Below are positions 7,389-17,393 of a stretch of DNA of 64,000 nucleotides, piece after piece (position 1 is the first letter of the stretch; the number at the start of each line of letters is the position of its first letter). Both the position numbers and the translations under genes were made by a program. This DNA is from Nitrosopumilus sp. Nsub (GTDB lineage Archaea > Thermoproteota > Nitrososphaeria > Nitrososphaerales > Nitrosopumilaceae). The DNA is taken from assembly GCF_001541925.1 (NCBI RefSeq), contig NZ_LQMW01000021.1:1-64000 (forward strand), in the 5' to 3' direction. The notes beneath the pieces were generated by a model, which did no database searches, was not told where the DNA came from, and saw nothing but the letters and a program-made list of their open reading frames with translations.

Positions 7389-9163
7389 TTTGTAACTTTC
7401 ACTCCTGAAATATTTTTGAATTGTTCTTTCATATCACTTTCTAATTGATCAAGTTTTGGCATCTCATCATCTTTGATATCCATTCTTGCTTTAAGTAATG
7501 ATGTTACAACAGGTAATTCACGAATTGAAGCAAGTGGTGCTCCTTCCTTTAGTGATTGTTGTCCTAGTTTATAGAAATCAACAACTAATTTCAATAATTT
7601 GAATTGTTTCTCTGGACTACAGTATGTATCAACATCGTCAAATGAGTTTTGTTGAAGTAGACCAATTTTTACCATTCTTGCAATTTCCAAAATGAGTTTT
7701 TCTTCATCAGGTAATGCGTCTGGACCTAAGAGTTTTACAATTTCTTTTAGAGTATCTTCTCTTTGTAAAATTCCATAAGCTTCATTTCTAATTCCAAACC
7801 ATTCTTCACTAATATTTTCACCCCACCATTTTGCAATATCACCAAGATAACCAGAATAACTGTTCATCCAATTAATTGATGGGTAGTGTCTAGAGTATGC
7901 AAGTTTTGCATCTAATGCCCAGAAAGTCTTGATAAATCTCATTGTGTGTGTTGTAACTGGTTCTGTAAAGTCACCACCAGATGGTGAAACAGCACCAATC
8001 AAAGTTACAGAACCATCACGGTCTGGACTTCCAGCTGCTCTTACACGACCTGCTCTTTCATAAAATTCTGCTAATCTAGATGCGAGATAAGATGGATAAC
8101 CTTCTTCTGCTGGCATTTCTTCTAATCTACCACTCATTTCTCTTAATGCTTCAGCCCATCTACTTGTAGAATCTGCTACAAGAACGACGTCTTTACCCAT
8201 ATCTCTATAATATTCTGCAATTGTAACTCCGGTGTAGATACTTGCTTCTCTTGCTGCTACTGGCATGTTACTAGTATTTGCGACAAGAACAGTTCTATCC
8301 ATTAGAGGTTTTCCACTTCGTGGATCTTTAAGATGTGGGAATTCAACTAATACTTCAGTCATTTCATTTCCTCTTTCTCCACAACCAATGTAAACAACAA
8401 CTTGTGAGTTAGCCCATTTTGCAATTTGGTGTAATGTAACAGTTTTTCCAGTTCCAAATGCTCCAGGAATTGAACCAGTTCCTCCTTTTGCAATTGGGAA
8501 GAATGTATCAATTACACGTTGTCCAGTAAGTAATGGAACTGTTGCATCATATCTTGTGTTATATGGACGTGGTTTTCGTACAGGCCATTTATGATACATT
8601 TTGAGTGGTACATTTTCACCATCTTTTTCGACAGTTGCTAATTCAGTTTCTAAATTATAATCTCCTTCTGATACAAGATTTGAAATTTTTCCGCCAGGAT
8701 GGTTTGGTGGAACCATAATAGAGTGTTCAATAAGATCAGTTTCTTGAACAGTTCCAATAACATTACCTGGTAAAACTTCATCACCATTGCTTGCAACTGG
8801 AACAAAGTGGTATGTCTTCTCCATATCAACAGGGGTAGTTGTGATACCTCTACCAATGAATGATCCAGATGCTTTTGATAATTCTTTTAGTGGTCTTTGA
8901 ATTCCGTCATAAAGTTGTCCAATAATTCCTGGACCTAATAATACACTAAGTGGGTTTCCAGTTCCAATTACTGGTTCACCTGGTTTTAATCCACTAGTTG
9001 ATTCATAAACTTGAATAAATGCAACATCTCCGGTTAATCTAATTACTTCACCGACTAATTTTGAATCTCCAACTGTGACAGTTTCATACATTTTAGCATC
9101 AGCCATTCCATCAGCTCTAACTGCTGGACCGCTTACCCATACAATTCTGCCTTGTGCTGTCAT
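7385..9163 (-). CDS. atpA: A-type ATP synthase catalytic subunit A
   Basis: Catalytic subunit, 592 residues. The Walker A motif GAFGTGKT is at 234-241. The A-subunit-specific non-homologous region lies near 115-190. Further motifs include [27 protein letters not shown] and [20 protein letters not shown]. It begins one base after atpE stops and overlaps atpB at its end. With a proton gradient made by ammonia oxidation, this complex would make ATP at the cell membrane. No intein or frame break is seen. Confidence 0.98.
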   Translation of the reverse strand: MTAQGRIVWVSGPAVRADGMADAKMYETVTVGDSKLVGEVIRLTGDVAFIQVYESTSGLKPGEPVIGTGNPLSVLLGPGIIGQLYDGIQRPLKELSKASGSFIGRGITTTPVDMEKTYHFVPVASNGDEVLPGNVIGTVQETDLIEHSIMVPPNHPGGKISNLVSEGDYNLETELATVEKDGENVPLKMYHKWPVRKPRPYNTRYDATVPLLTGQRVIDTFFPIAKGGTGSIPGAFGTGKTVTLHQIAKWANSQVVVYIGCGERGNEMTEVLVEFPHLKDPRSGKPLMDRTVLVANTSNMPVAAREASIYTGVTIAEYYRDMGKDVVLVADSTSRWAEALREMSGRLEEMPAEEGYPSYLASRLAEFYERAGRVRAAGSPDRDGSVTLIGAVSPSGGDFTEPVTTHTMRFIKTFWALDAKLAYSRHYPSINWMNSYSGYLGDIAKWWGENISEEWFGIRNEAYGILQREDTLKEIVKLLGPDALPDEEKLILEIARMVKIGLLQQNSFDDVDTYCSPEKQFKLLKLVVDFYKLGQQSLKEGAPLASIRELPVVTSLLKARMDIKDDEMPKLDQLESDMKEQFKNISGVKVTN

Positions 9164-9164
9164 C

Positions 9165-9779
9165 TTATTCTTTTACCCCGAATTTTGATGCAATTTCTTT
9201 CCTAATTAAAGGCTTTAATCGATCTATCTTTGCGTCAATTGTGTTATCGAATTTCATAGCTCCATCTTTGGACTGAATTTTAACACCACCAATGCATTCA
9301 ATTGTTTCAGATGATAATTCAGAGCCAGCAAAATTTGCCAATGTTGACTGAACTACATCTCGATCTTTAGAGTTTGTAAATACTATAACTTCAGATGTTC
9401 CCAAAACTTGGGTAGATTCATCTAATAATGTTTTAATGAGATTTGCATAGTCGCCACTGCGATCAGAATTTGAAATTTCTTCAACTGCTTTTGTGAAAAC
9501 TCTAGAAACAGCGTCTTCAACAGCCAAAAGTTGTTTGTTTCTTGCTTCAATGTCAGAACCTCCAACGATTTGTTTTTCTAGTTTATCTGCCTCTTTTCGT
9601 CCATCTGCAACAATTTTGTCATATTCATCTTCTAATTTAGTCACAGAATCATCAAGAGCTTGATGAGAATCGCTAAGTGCACCATCTAAGCTGGCCAATA
9701 CATCTTGTTCAGTCTGATCGAGAATCTTATCAATCGTCTTTTCAAGAGAAGAATTTGCCAATATCACGCGTCTACCCAT
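9165..9779 (-). CDS. atpE: A-type ATP synthase subunit E (peripheral stalk)
   Basis: The 204-residue protein has the subunit E pattern: a long N-terminal helix rich in Asp, Glu, Lys and Ala ([20 protein letters not shown]), then a small C-terminal globular domain with [20 protein letters not shown]. It is the first gene of the minus-strand ATP synthase cluster and lies divergent from atpI across 76 bases. The order E-A-B-D agrees with archaeal operons, but subunit F, usually between C and A, is missing. Confidence 0.9.
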   Translation of the reverse strand: MGRRVILANSSLEKTIDKILDQTEQDVLASLDGALSDSHQALDDSVTKLEDEYDKIVADGRKEADKLEKQIVGGSDIEARNKQLLAVEDAVSRVFTKAVEEISNSDRSGDYANLIKTLLDESTQVLGTSEVIVFTNSKDRDVVQSTLANFAGSELSSETIECIGGVKIQSKDGAMKFDNTIDAKIDRLKPLIRKEIASKFGVKE

Positions 9780-9855
9780 AATAGATTTTAATGTTTGGAA
9801 AAGAAAATTCCGTTGAGAAAGATATTAAAAACTAAGAAATTTTCACAGGATTAAC

Positions 9856-11955
9856 TTGGCAATAGCTGATCTGAAACTTGGAAGTATAATTTTACCCAGA
9901 TCTGAGTCGCCAAAAGCCATTTCTAGATTAACTGAGTTTGAATGGTTTCACAAAATTGATACTGATAACGACACAGTAACTCCTGAAATTGATGATTTGT
10001 TGTTAGAGGCCCAAAAAACATACCAATCCATTGACGATGTAATCAAAGGCCTAGGAGTGCCACCTATGGTAGGAATTCTTGAGATTATGTTCAAAGGAAC
10101 AATGATCAAAAAGAAAGACTATGAAGTTGGTGAAATTGAAGACATGGTAAAAGATTTGATTCAAAGAACACCATCAATAATTGATGAACCTGCCAAACTT
10201 TTAGAAGACCAAGCTGATACAAAACGCTCACTTGAAGAATATACATCACTTAAAGAAACATTAGAAGTTGCAAAAAAGCTAAACATTGATCTTTCAGGAT
10301 TTGGATTAATGAAATATTTTTACACAAATCTATTTGTTGTTGATTCAAAAGATTATGAGGAAATTAGCAGAGCATTAGATGGCATTACATTTTACAAATA
10401 TGATTTAGCACTTAAAGAAAAATCTGCAATCCTAGTAATTGCCAGTACAGAAGATTCTGATAAAGCACTCAAAGTACTCAGAGGTTTTAATGCAAATCCA
10501 TTTTCCATTCCTGAAGGAATTCCTCAAGTTCCATCTGAAGCATATTCAATGGCTGAGGCTAAAATTAAAGAATTGACTGCAAAGCAATCAACACTCTCAA
10601 AACAAGTTGCAAAAATTACAAAGAAGATTAGACGTGATATTTTAGCAATCCATGAAGAAGCCCAAGTTGCAAAAGATGTACTTGAAACACTAAGAAAACC
10701 AGGTGGAACCAAAAACTTTGCAGTAATTCAAGGATTCATTCCAGTAAAGATGGAAGAGAAATTTAAGAATGCAACAAAACAATGGATGTCTGTATCTGAG
10801 GATATTACAGATCCTAAATTAAAAGAACAAGTTCCAACTCTATTTGATAACAAGAAATTTGTTAGAACATTTGAAGTAATTACAGAAAGTCAGGGAATTC
10901 CAAGAAAAGGAGAAGCTGACCCAACACCTATGATTGCTTTGATGTGGCCAATTTTCTACGGATTAATGTTTGCAGATGTGGGTCACGGATTATTGTTAAT
11001 GGGAATGGGATTATTATTCAAATTCAAAGGACAAGGTAATCTTTCGAGATGGGGAATGTTAATTGCAATCTCTGGAGCATCTGCAGCTATTGCGGGTGTC
11101 GGAGCGGGTGAAGCGTTTGGATTCCATCTAGATCATATGGGACCATTAGAAGGATTATTAGAAGAAGGAGGAGCTTTGCATTCAATAAGCTGGCTTGTAG
11201 GAATTATCAGTGTTGCAGAATTAACATTTGAACAAGTAATCAATATTCTCAAAGTATCATTATTCATCGGAATTGTACATTTAGTTTGGGCAATGATTCT
11301 ACATGTTAAGAGATTAGCTCAAGAAGGTAAAAAATTTGTAATGTACATGGAGGCAATTCCAAACATCACACTATACGGCGGAATTGTAGTAATTATGATG
11401 TGTGCAATTGGTGCAAACTATGATGTGATGAACATGTATTCTAAAGTGCATACAGAAGCAGTTCCTTGGGTAACAGTTTTCTTAGGAGATTGGGCTCAAG
11501 TTTGGATTGTCTCAAGAATTGCAGTAATTATCGTACTTGTATCAATGACAATGATGATGATTGGAGGAATTATGCATGCAAAGAAACATCCTGAAGATGG
11601 AGGTTCTGCAGCAAATGTTGTAATGGAAGTTTTCCTAGGAAAAACAGTAGAAGCGTTAGCTCACACAATCAGTTATGCCAGACTCGGAATTATGTTACTT
11701 GTGCATGCTGCGTTATTGATGACAGTTAACAACGCATTTGTTTCTCTAGGCGGTGCTGAATCAGGTGCAGCAATGGCAATGATTATTGGAGGAAACTTGG
11801 GAATTATGATGATTGAAGGATTAATTGTATACATCCAATCTCTCAGATTGCACTTGTATGAATTCTTTACAAAATGGTACAATGGTGGTTCACAACCATT
11901 TAGACAAATTAGACCAGAACTAATTTACAACCAATTCATTTGGAAGAAAAAATAA
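9856..11955 (+). CDS. atpI: A-type ATP synthase subunit I (a-type, membrane stator)
   Basis: The 699-residue subunit has a cytoplasmic N-terminal half with coiled coils (about 90-130 and 230-290) and a C-terminal half of about eight membrane helices starting near residue 357 (MIALMWPIFYGLMFADVGHG). The conserved Arg that faces the rotor carboxylate is Arg609 in HTISYARLGIML. The likely start is TTG at 9856; no ATG fits the N-terminus. The gene is divergent from atpE, so the operon is split into two facing units. Confidence 0.96.
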   Translation: MAIADLKLGSIILPRSESPKAISRLTEFEWFHKIDTDNDTVTPEIDDLLLEAQKTYQSIDDVIKGLGVPPMVGILEIMFKGTMIKKKDYEVGEIEDMVKDLIQRTPSIIDEPAKLLEDQADTKRSLEEYTSLKETLEVAKKLNIDLSGFGLMKYFYTNLFVVDSKDYEEISRALDGITFYKYDLALKEKSAILVIASTEDSDKALKVLRGFNANPFSIPEGIPQVPSEAYSMAEAKIKELTAKQSTLSKQVAKITKKIRRDILAIHEEAQVAKDVLETLRKPGGTKNFAVIQGFIPVKMEEKFKNATKQWMSVSEDITDPKLKEQVPTLFDNKKFVRTFEVITESQGIPRKGEADPTPMIALMWPIFYGLMFADVGHGLLLMGMGLLFKFKGQGNLSRWGMLIAISGASAAIAGVGAGEAFGFHLDHMGPLEGLLEEGGALHSISWLVGIISVAELTFEQVINILKVSLFIGIVHLVWAMILHVKRLAQEGKKFVMYMEAIPNITLYGGIVVIMMCAIGANYDVMNMYSKVHTEAVPWVTVFLGDWAQVWIVSRIAVIIVLVSMTMMMIGGIMHAKKHPEDGGSAANVVMEVFLGKTVEALAHTISYARLGIMLLVHAALLMTVNNAFVSLGGAESGAAMAMIIGGNLGIMMIEGLIVYIQSLRLHLYEFFTKWYNGGSQPFRQIRPELIYNQFIWKKK

Positions 11956-11966
11956 ATTTTTTAAAA

Positions 11967-12725
11967 TTATTTAATTGCTTTAATCACTAAACTTGAAATT
12001 TTTCTGCCGTTAATTTTTTTTCCATCCATATATGCTCGTTGTTCTAAAATATCAATTTTTTCAAATCCAGCACCTCTAATACATGAAAGATAATTTTCTT
12101 TTGTTAATGCACCATCAATGCACTCACACCATTTATCTGAATTAATCTGATCTACAGATAATTCTTGATCAGTAATTAGATCAGAAATAACCATACGTCC
12201 ATTATTTTTTAAAATTCGGAATACTTCTTTGAATGCATTTGTTTTGTTTGTAGTTAAATTAATGACACAGTTACTAATAACAGCATCAACAGAATTATCA
12301 TTTAATGGAATATTTTCTTCAATATCACCTTTCTTAAATTCAACATTTGGATAATTGCCTTTTTTTGCATTTTCACGAGCTTTTTGTAACATATCATCAG
12401 TCATATCAATTCCAATTGCTTTTCCAGAATCAAGAACTTTCCTTGCAGCTAAAAAAATATCAATTCCAGCACCAGAACCCAAATCAACTACAGTCTCACC
12501 TTCTTTGAGTTGAGTGTGGTTAATTGGTGCTCCGCAACCAACACCCAAAATTGCTTCTTGAGGAATCGATTCAAGTTCCTTTTGATCATAGCCAATTAGT
12601 TTTGTTGCATCTATGGGAGAATCTCCTGAATCACATTCTCCAGGCATACAACAACAATCATCATTTCCAGAAACAACTATCTTGGAATATTTTTTTTTAA
12701 TTTCATCTTTGATGGAACTATCCAT
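11967..12725 (-). CDS. arsM: Arsenite S-adenosylmethyltransferase-like protein
   Basis: The 252-residue class I methyltransferase has the ArsM pattern: an N-terminal Cys cluster (CCCMPGEC, residues 24-31), [13 protein letters not shown] before the SAM motif [16 protein letters not shown], a Cys in SNCVINLT, and the pair in [10 protein letters not shown]. These Cys residues correspond to those that hold As(III) in characterised enzymes. The likely role is arsenite methylation, a detoxification step in the cytoplasm. The gene converges on atpI with a 11-base gap and follows the rhodanese gene on the same strand. An exact substrate cannot be proved from sequence. Confidence 0.85.
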   Translation of the reverse strand: MDSSIKDEIKKKYSKIVVSGNDDCCCMPGECDSGDSPIDATKLIGYDQKELESIPQEAILGVGCGAPINHTQLKEGETVVDLGSGAGIDIFLAARKVLDSGKAIGIDMTDDMLQKARENAKKGNYPNVEFKKGDIEENIPLNDNSVDAVISNCVINLTTNKTNAFKEVFRILKNNGRMVISDLITDQELSVDQINSDKWCECIDGALTKENYLSCIRGAGFEKIDILEQRAYMDGKKINGRKISSLVIKAIK

Positions 12726-12757
12726 ATTTCAAAATAATTTCAAAACCATACTTTAAT

Positions 12758-13531
12758 TCATTCTATAGGAAGTGTAATGTCATTTCCCCATTCACCCCAA
12801 GATCCCAAATAGAGTTTAACATTTTGAAATCCAAGTTTTTTTAAAACCAAAAAGGAATTGGCAGCTCTGTATGCTCCTTGACAATAAGTAACAGTTTCAG
12901 AGTCTTTTGGAAGATCATATATTTTGGATAATTCGTCATCATTTTTGAAAGTACCATCTTCAGAGAGATTTTGATTCCAATCAATATTGATAGAATTAGG
13001 AATATGGCCAGTTTGAGCAGCTCTCACTACACTTCCATCATATTCACCAGTAGAACGAGCATCAATAATTTTCAAATTATCTAAATTATCTCTAATATGT
13101 TCAAATCCAGTTATAATATTAGAATTGATTTTTCCTAAAAATTTTGTTGGTTTGAAATTATTTGCTTTTGTTTCAATTGAGAGATTTTCTTTTTTCCATT
13201 TTGTAATTCCCCCATTTAACATAGAGACATTTTGATGTGAAAAATACATCAACATCCATACACCTCTTGCTGCAAGCATTCCAGAAACAGAATCATAAAA
13301 GATGACTTTTTTTTCTGGGGTAACACCAAGAAATGAAAATAATTTTCTTGCTTGATCATTGAAATTCTTAATTCCATTTTTTGTTGTATCAATCCAATGA
13401 AATGCAAACAAGTCTAAATGAACAGCTCCGGGAATATGTCCTTCAGAGTATTCTTTGAATGAGCGAGTATCTGCAATTATTACATCAGAATTTTCAAAAA
13501 TTGAATTTAATTCAGATGTTGAAATTAACAT
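12758..13531 (-). CDS. Two-domain rhodanese (thiosulfate/3-mercaptopyruvate sulfurtransferase type)
   Basis: The 257-residue protein has two rhodanese domains. The N-terminal one lacks a catalytic Cys at the active loop and carries IADTRSFKEYSEGHIPGAVH. The C-terminal one has the active-site loop CQGAYRAA with Cys217 and the typical end motif GSWGEWGND. Such enzymes move sulfane sulfur from thiosulfate or mercaptopyruvate to thiol acceptors. It lies 32 bases before arsM, which could be chance or a link to thiol/arsenic chemistry. Confidence 0.9.
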   Translation of the reverse strand: MLISTSELNSIFENSDVIIADTRSFKEYSEGHIPGAVHLDLFAFHWIDTTKNGIKNFNDQARKLFSFLGVTPEKKVIFYDSVSGMLAARGVWMLMYFSHQNVSMLNGGITKWKKENLSIETKANNFKPTKFLGKINSNIITGFEHIRDNLDNLKIIDARSTGEYDGSVVRAAQTGHIPNSINIDWNQNLSEDGTFKNDDELSKIYDLPKDSETVTYCQGAYRAANSFLVLKKLGFQNVKLYLGSWGEWGNDITLPIE

Positions 13532-13604
13532 GTTTTTGATAAAAATTCAATGATAAATAAATCACATTAGTGTCCAAAATAGCCCAAGATAATTTTAATG
13601 AAAA

Positions 13605-13627
13605 TTCCTTACACATAGTGTAAGGGA
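13605..13627. terminator. Perfect hairpin downstream of amt
   Basis: CCTTACAC and GTGTAAGG flank a three-base loop at 13607-13625, and outer bases can add a further pair. It lies 36 bases past the amt stop codon and before the rhodanese gene on the same strand. It could end or stabilise the abundant amt mRNA. Most archaeal termination is U-tract driven, so a stable hairpin here is notable. Function is inferred. Confidence 0.45.
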
Positions 13628-13662
13628 TAATTAAATAAAAAGAAGAAAAAAGGGTGTTTTTT

Positions 13663-15225
13663 CTATTCGTTTACGTATGCTCTTTCGCCATGTTGTGCCA
13701 AATCGAGACCAATCTCCTCTTCTTTTGGAGTGACTCTGATTCCGCCAGGCCAAACGGCATCCATTACTTTTAGAATTACGATGGTTACACCAAATGCATA
13801 TCCGATTGAGATTACTGCACCTATGATGCTGATTGCTTGCTGTTCCATTCCTTCTGCGGTGCCAGTCCATGCTCCGATACCGTCTCCAGTATCCCAAACG
13901 TGTGGGCTAGCTAATGTACCAGTCAAAATTGCACCTGTAAGACCACCCATTCCGTGTATTCCCCATACATCTAATGCGTCGTCCCATTTGCGTGCGTTCT
14001 TGAATGCTACACATGCATAACAAACTGTACCAGCGGCAATTCCCATAATAATTGCAGCCATTGGACCTACCCAACCTGAGGCTGGTGTGATTGTTACCAA
14101 TCCTGCTACTGCTCCTGATGCGGCTCCTACAATACTTGGTTTTCCTGTATGTGCCCAAGACATGAGCACCCAAGTAACTGCAGCCATACCAGTTGCGGTA
14201 TTTGTAACAGTCCATGCGCTGACGGTAATGCCGTCTACCATTACTTCACTACCTGCGTTGAATCCAAACCATCCAAACCAGAGTATTCCTGTTCCGAGGA
14301 CTACCATTGGGATGTTGTGTGGTTCCATTGGGACTTTGCCATATCCAAGACGTCTGCCTAGGACTAAAGCTCCGGCCAATGCTGCAAATCCTGAAGAAAT
14401 GTGTACTACAGTACCACCTGCAAAGTCTAATGCGTATGATGGCGATAGTTCTGGATCAAGGTCTAATGATCCTCCTCCTATGTATCCGCCTCCCCAGACC
14501 CAGTGTGCTATTGGATCATAAACGAAGGTTCCCCATAAGAGTACGAATATCATCAATGCGCTGAATTTGATTCTGTCAATCAAACCACCAATAATGAGTA
14601 CTGGTGTGATGATTGCAAAGGTTCCCTGGAACATTGCAAAGAGTTGGTGTGGTACTGTACCAGGCCAACTTTGACTACAATATTCGCCGTCCTTAAATTC
14701 ATTCATCTGGTAAGCTGCAGACCATGTGTCAGCACATGCACCAAGTTCACCTATCGGTGCCCAAGCTGATACCATGTTGAAGCCAACATAATCCAAGTTA
14801 CCCATGAACATATTTGCGTCAGAATCAATTCCACCAAATGCTAGTGAGTATCCCCATAGAACCCATTGTACTGACATGAGACCCATTACAATTAAGGTCA
14901 TACCGAGTACGTTGACGATGTTCTTTGATCTGGCTAATCCGCCATAAAAGAAACCGACTCCAGGTGACATGAGAAGTACCATTGATGTAGCGGTGAGCAT
15001 CCATGCTGTATCACCAGTGTCTATAAGACATGGTAGATATCCACCTTCTCCATCATCATACCAACATTCGTTAGGGTTACCAGTGTAAATTCCACTAGTT
15101 CCCTTGACGTATCCGTCCATACCATCATCAACGCTTTGTGCATATGCTTGTGACATAGCACCAGTTGCTGTGATAGATACTGCGGCTACAAGTAATAGAG
15201 CATACTTGTAGTTTCTAGAATTCAT
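13663..15225 (-). CDS. amt: Ammonium transporter
   Basis: The 520-residue Amt/Mep/Rh-family channel brings in ammonium, the energy and nitrogen substrate. A cleavable signal-like segment (about 7-30) precedes a short outside region and about eleven membrane helices. Family signatures include SPGVGFFYGGLARSKN and HISSGFAALAGALVLGRR with a pore His, then WGIHGMGGLTGAI. The C-terminal motif GLDLAQHGERAY is complete, so gating by the cytoplasmic tail is likely conserved. Codon choice is richer in G and C than in neighbouring genes, which leaves long accidental frames on both strands and fits high expression. A TTTAATAATA element about 26 bases upstream suggests a leaderless mRNA. Confidence 0.98.
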   Translation of the reverse strand: MNSRNYKYALLLVAAVSITATGAMSQAYAQSVDDGMDGYVKGTSGIYTGNPNECWYDDGEGGYLPCLIDTGDTAWMLTATSMVLLMSPGVGFFYGGLARSKNIVNVLGMTLIVMGLMSVQWVLWGYSLAFGGIDSDANMFMGNLDYVGFNMVSAWAPIGELGACADTWSAAYQMNEFKDGEYCSQSWPGTVPHQLFAMFQGTFAIITPVLIIGGLIDRIKFSALMIFVLLWGTFVYDPIAHWVWGGGYIGGGSLDLDPELSPSYALDFAGGTVVHISSGFAALAGALVLGRRLGYGKVPMEPHNIPMVVLGTGILWFGWFGFNAGSEVMVDGITVSAWTVTNTATGMAAVTWVLMSWAHTGKPSIVGAASGAVAGLVTITPASGWVGPMAAIIMGIAAGTVCYACVAFKNARKWDDALDVWGIHGMGGLTGAILTGTLASPHVWDTGDGIGAWTGTAEGMEQQAISIIGAVISIGYAFGVTIVILKVMDAVWPGGIRVTPKEEEIGLDLAQHGERAYVNE

Positions 15226-15245
15226 TAGATTTTAACGAAATTGAA

Positions 15246-15300
15246 TATTATTAAAGCACTGAGGACACTAAAATTAATCAAAAAGTAACTTATTATATAA
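15246..15300. promoter_or_regulatory. Divergent promoters of amt and the 222-residue protein gene
   Basis: On the minus strand TTTAATAATA at about 15246-15256 sits 26 bases before the amt ATG. On the plus strand TATTATATAA at 15291-15300 would start transcription near 15322. The two TATA elements are about 45 bases apart, leaving room for a shared operator between them. Confidence 0.5.
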
Positions 15301-15344
15301 TGAAATATTATGATAGTAACATAGAAAATGAAATTTATGTTAAA

Positions 15345-15350
15345 GGTGAT
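15345..15350 (+). promoter_or_regulatory. Shine-Dalgarno site GGTGAT
   Basis: GGTGAT lies three bases before the ATG at 15354 and matches the archaeal 16S rRNA 3' end consensus GGAGGTGAT. It indicates a leadered mRNA for this gene, unlike its divergent neighbour amt, which looks leaderless. Confidence 0.6.
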
Positions 15351-15353
15351 TAA

Positions 15354-16022
15354 ATGAAGGCAAAATCAAAGGGAAAATTAGCGATTTTTGACACATTCAA
15401 GACTAAAGATAACGATCTAACAGGAGAAGCAAAAAGACAAAGAGCGATCATAACAATTCTTGGAAGTGGTGGAAATCCAGCTGGAAGAACAAGGACAGGT
15501 ATTTCACAAAAAATTGCAAAAAAGCAAGAAATAGCTTGGAAGAATATCTACTCTGGAATTTTCAGAGATCTAGACGAAATTTTACTTCCAATGGAGATCG
15601 CAGAAGAAGATGGCAGATTACCATTAAAGAGAGGGCCAAAAGCATTACAAGAAAAAGGAATTCCATATTATCATTTAACAAAAAAAGGGATTCTAGTGGG
15701 ATTGGCAATTAATGGAATTGAGAATATGGGATCACAATTAGAAGAATTTTTTTCAAAATCAGATTCAAAAGAAAAGGAATTTGAGAAGATTTTGAGAAAA
15801 TTCATGACTAATAGTCCAAATTTCACTTATTCGATTTTTCAAAAATATGTAAAAGCATTTTGTGAAGATAAAATTAACAAATTATTACCATTTGATCTCA
15901 CAAAATTAAAAGATATTTCAGATGAAAATCTACTGATTCAAAAAGAAATTCTTTCAGCATTTTTGAAATTTACAAATCCAGAAAAAAAGGAAGCAACTAC
16001 ATTTTTAGATAAAATTGGGTAA
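15354..16022 (+). CDS. Unknown protein, possible winged-helix DNA-binding domain, divergent from amt
   Basis: The 222-residue soluble protein has a basic N-terminus. About 28-120 looks like a winged-helix unit: RQRAIITILGSGG, a helix ISQKIAKKQEIAW, and a wing ending YYHLTKKGILVGLAI. The HLTKKG turn is common in archaeal wHTH regulators. The C-terminal half is helical and has no recognisable enzyme motif. Its place, divergent from amt across 128 bases, would suit a regulator of ammonium uptake, but no direct sign of that is visible. It could also act on the ATP synthase C gene downstream (58-base gap). Confidence 0.7.
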   Translation: MKAKSKGKLAIFDTFKTKDNDLTGEAKRQRAIITILGSGGNPAGRTRTGISQKIAKKQEIAWKNIYSGIFRDLDEILLPMEIAEEDGRLPLKRGPKALQEKGIPYYHLTKKGILVGLAINGIENMGSQLEEFFSKSDSKEKEFEKILRKFMTNSPNFTYSIFQKYVKAFCEDKINKLLPFDLTKLKDISDENLLIQKEILSAFLKFTNPEKKEATTFLDKIG

Positions 16023-16080
16023 AAATTCAGCCTAATTGAGATCGCCAAACATTAAAATCCGTAATTCATGATGCATCATT

Positions 16081-17115
16081 ATGGGCAAAAACGTCTATGC
16101 ATCAGTCAAATCATACAGTCAAAGAGGAAAATTACTTAATAGATCCGATTTTCAGACATTGGCAGAATCAAGAGATCTTGAAGAATTAATGACTAGAATC
16201 AAAAATACAATTTATGGTGATGCAGTTGCAGATGTTCAAAAACCATATACATCACAAGGAATAGAATCAGGCTTACGAGGACATCTAGCAGATGTTCATT
16301 ATTCAATTGCTAAAACAGCTGGAGATTCACCAATTTTAGATGCATATTACATGAAATTCATTATATCAAATTTGAAGTTAATTTTGAAAGGAAAAGTATT
16401 AGAGAAATCACAAGAAGAAATTGAAACTCACATTAATTTACATGCTGAAGAATTAATCAAGCAAAGAGACATCATAATCAAAGCACTAGTCTCTAAAGAC
16501 CTTGAAGAAACAGTTGCTAGTTTGAATTCAGTTCAATTTGGTGAAGAAATTTCAAAAGCTGCAGCATTGTATAACGAACAGAAAAATCTTCAGATTTTTG
16601 ATACATATTTTGATAAAATTCTATATCTCCAATTAGGTCGTGCCTTAAAAAATACTAGAGACAGAGATGTGATTAAATTAGTTGGAATGGATGTTGATTT
16701 CTATAATCTTCTAAGTGTAATTAGAGGAAAATTATGGGGTTTGGAAGAAGCACAAATTCAAGATTTGATTGTTACACAAACAGCAACAATTACAAAAGAA
16801 TTGTTGGGAAGAATGATTTCTGCAGCATCAATTAGAGATGCATTTGCTGAATTATCAAATACAAAATACAAAAATTTGATTTCCCAAAATGAAAATGAAT
16901 TAGACGCTGTAGCTGAATTTGAAAGATCATTTGAAATGGCACTTTATACCGCTTCAACTAGATCATTTTCAAAAATGTTTAGTTTTGCTACAATTGTAGG
17001 AATTACAAAATTGACATCATTTGAGGTTAGAAATTTAGCTGCAATAGCATATGCAGTTGAGCAAAAAATACCTACGGATGTAACAATGTCAAAATTAATC
17101 GTACAAGAAGAATAA
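16081..17115 (+). CDS. atpC: A-type ATP synthase subunit C
   Basis: Subunit C (V-ATPase d homologue) caps the proteolipid ring and connects it to the central stalk. The 344-residue helical protein matches the family length and shows the N-terminal YASVKSYSQRGKLL, a repeated three-lobed helix pattern, and the family stretch KNTRDRDVIKLVGMDVDFYN. The gene is more than 4 kb away from the other subunits, on the plus strand, followed eight bases later by a small membrane protein gene. Confidence 0.92.
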   Translation: MGKNVYASVKSYSQRGKLLNRSDFQTLAESRDLEELMTRIKNTIYGDAVADVQKPYTSQGIESGLRGHLADVHYSIAKTAGDSPILDAYYMKFIISNLKLILKGKVLEKSQEEIETHINLHAEELIKQRDIIIKALVSKDLEETVASLNSVQFGEEISKAAALYNEQKNLQIFDTYFDKILYLQLGRALKNTRDRDVIKLVGMDVDFYNLLSVIRGKLWGLEEAQIQDLIVTQTATITKELLGRMISAASIRDAFAELSNTKYKNLISQNENELDAVAEFERSFEMALYTASTRSFSKMFSFATIVGITKLTSFEVRNLAAIAYAVEQKIPTDVTMSKLIVQEE

Positions 17116-17123
17116 TTAGTAAA

Positions 17124-17360
17124 ATGATTAGATTTCCTAAAAAGAAAAACGATATTTCAACAGAGACTATGATTAATACAATCTGGGTCAGTACATTTAT
17201 GGGCATGATTTTCTCATTACCGCCATTAGGAATTTTCTTAGGAATTTACTTTGGTACAGGAAATTTGATTGTTGGGGCAGTTCTTGGATTTGGAGTTCAT
17301 TTTGTGACATTAGCATTTTCAAGTAGAATCTCTAAATTTTTAACTCAAATAATGAGCTAA
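17124..17360 (+). CDS. Small two-helix membrane protein linked to atpC
   Basis: The 78-residue product has a basic N-terminus (RFPKKKND) and two hydrophobic helices at about 24-45 and 49-70, the first containing PPLGIFLGIYFG. It follows atpC by eight bases. In overall plan it resembles AtpZ/AtpI-type accessory proteins encoded next to bacterial F-ATP synthase genes, which have two helices and help ring assembly or ion entry. I see no clear sequence match to them, so the idea rests on plan and position. Confidence 0.75.
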   Translation: MIRFPKKKNDISTETMINTIWVSTFMGMIFSLPPLGIFLGIYFGTGNLIVGAVLGFGVHFVTLAFSSRISKFLTQIMS

Positions 17361-17393
17361 AGTATAAGAGGGTAAAAAACGAGGTAATCTATC

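Noticed and set aside
13631-14564. Several long frames on both strands inside amt
   Set aside because: They arise from the G/C-richer codon use of amt, have no family resemblance and low-complexity Arg/Asn or Ser/Pro content.
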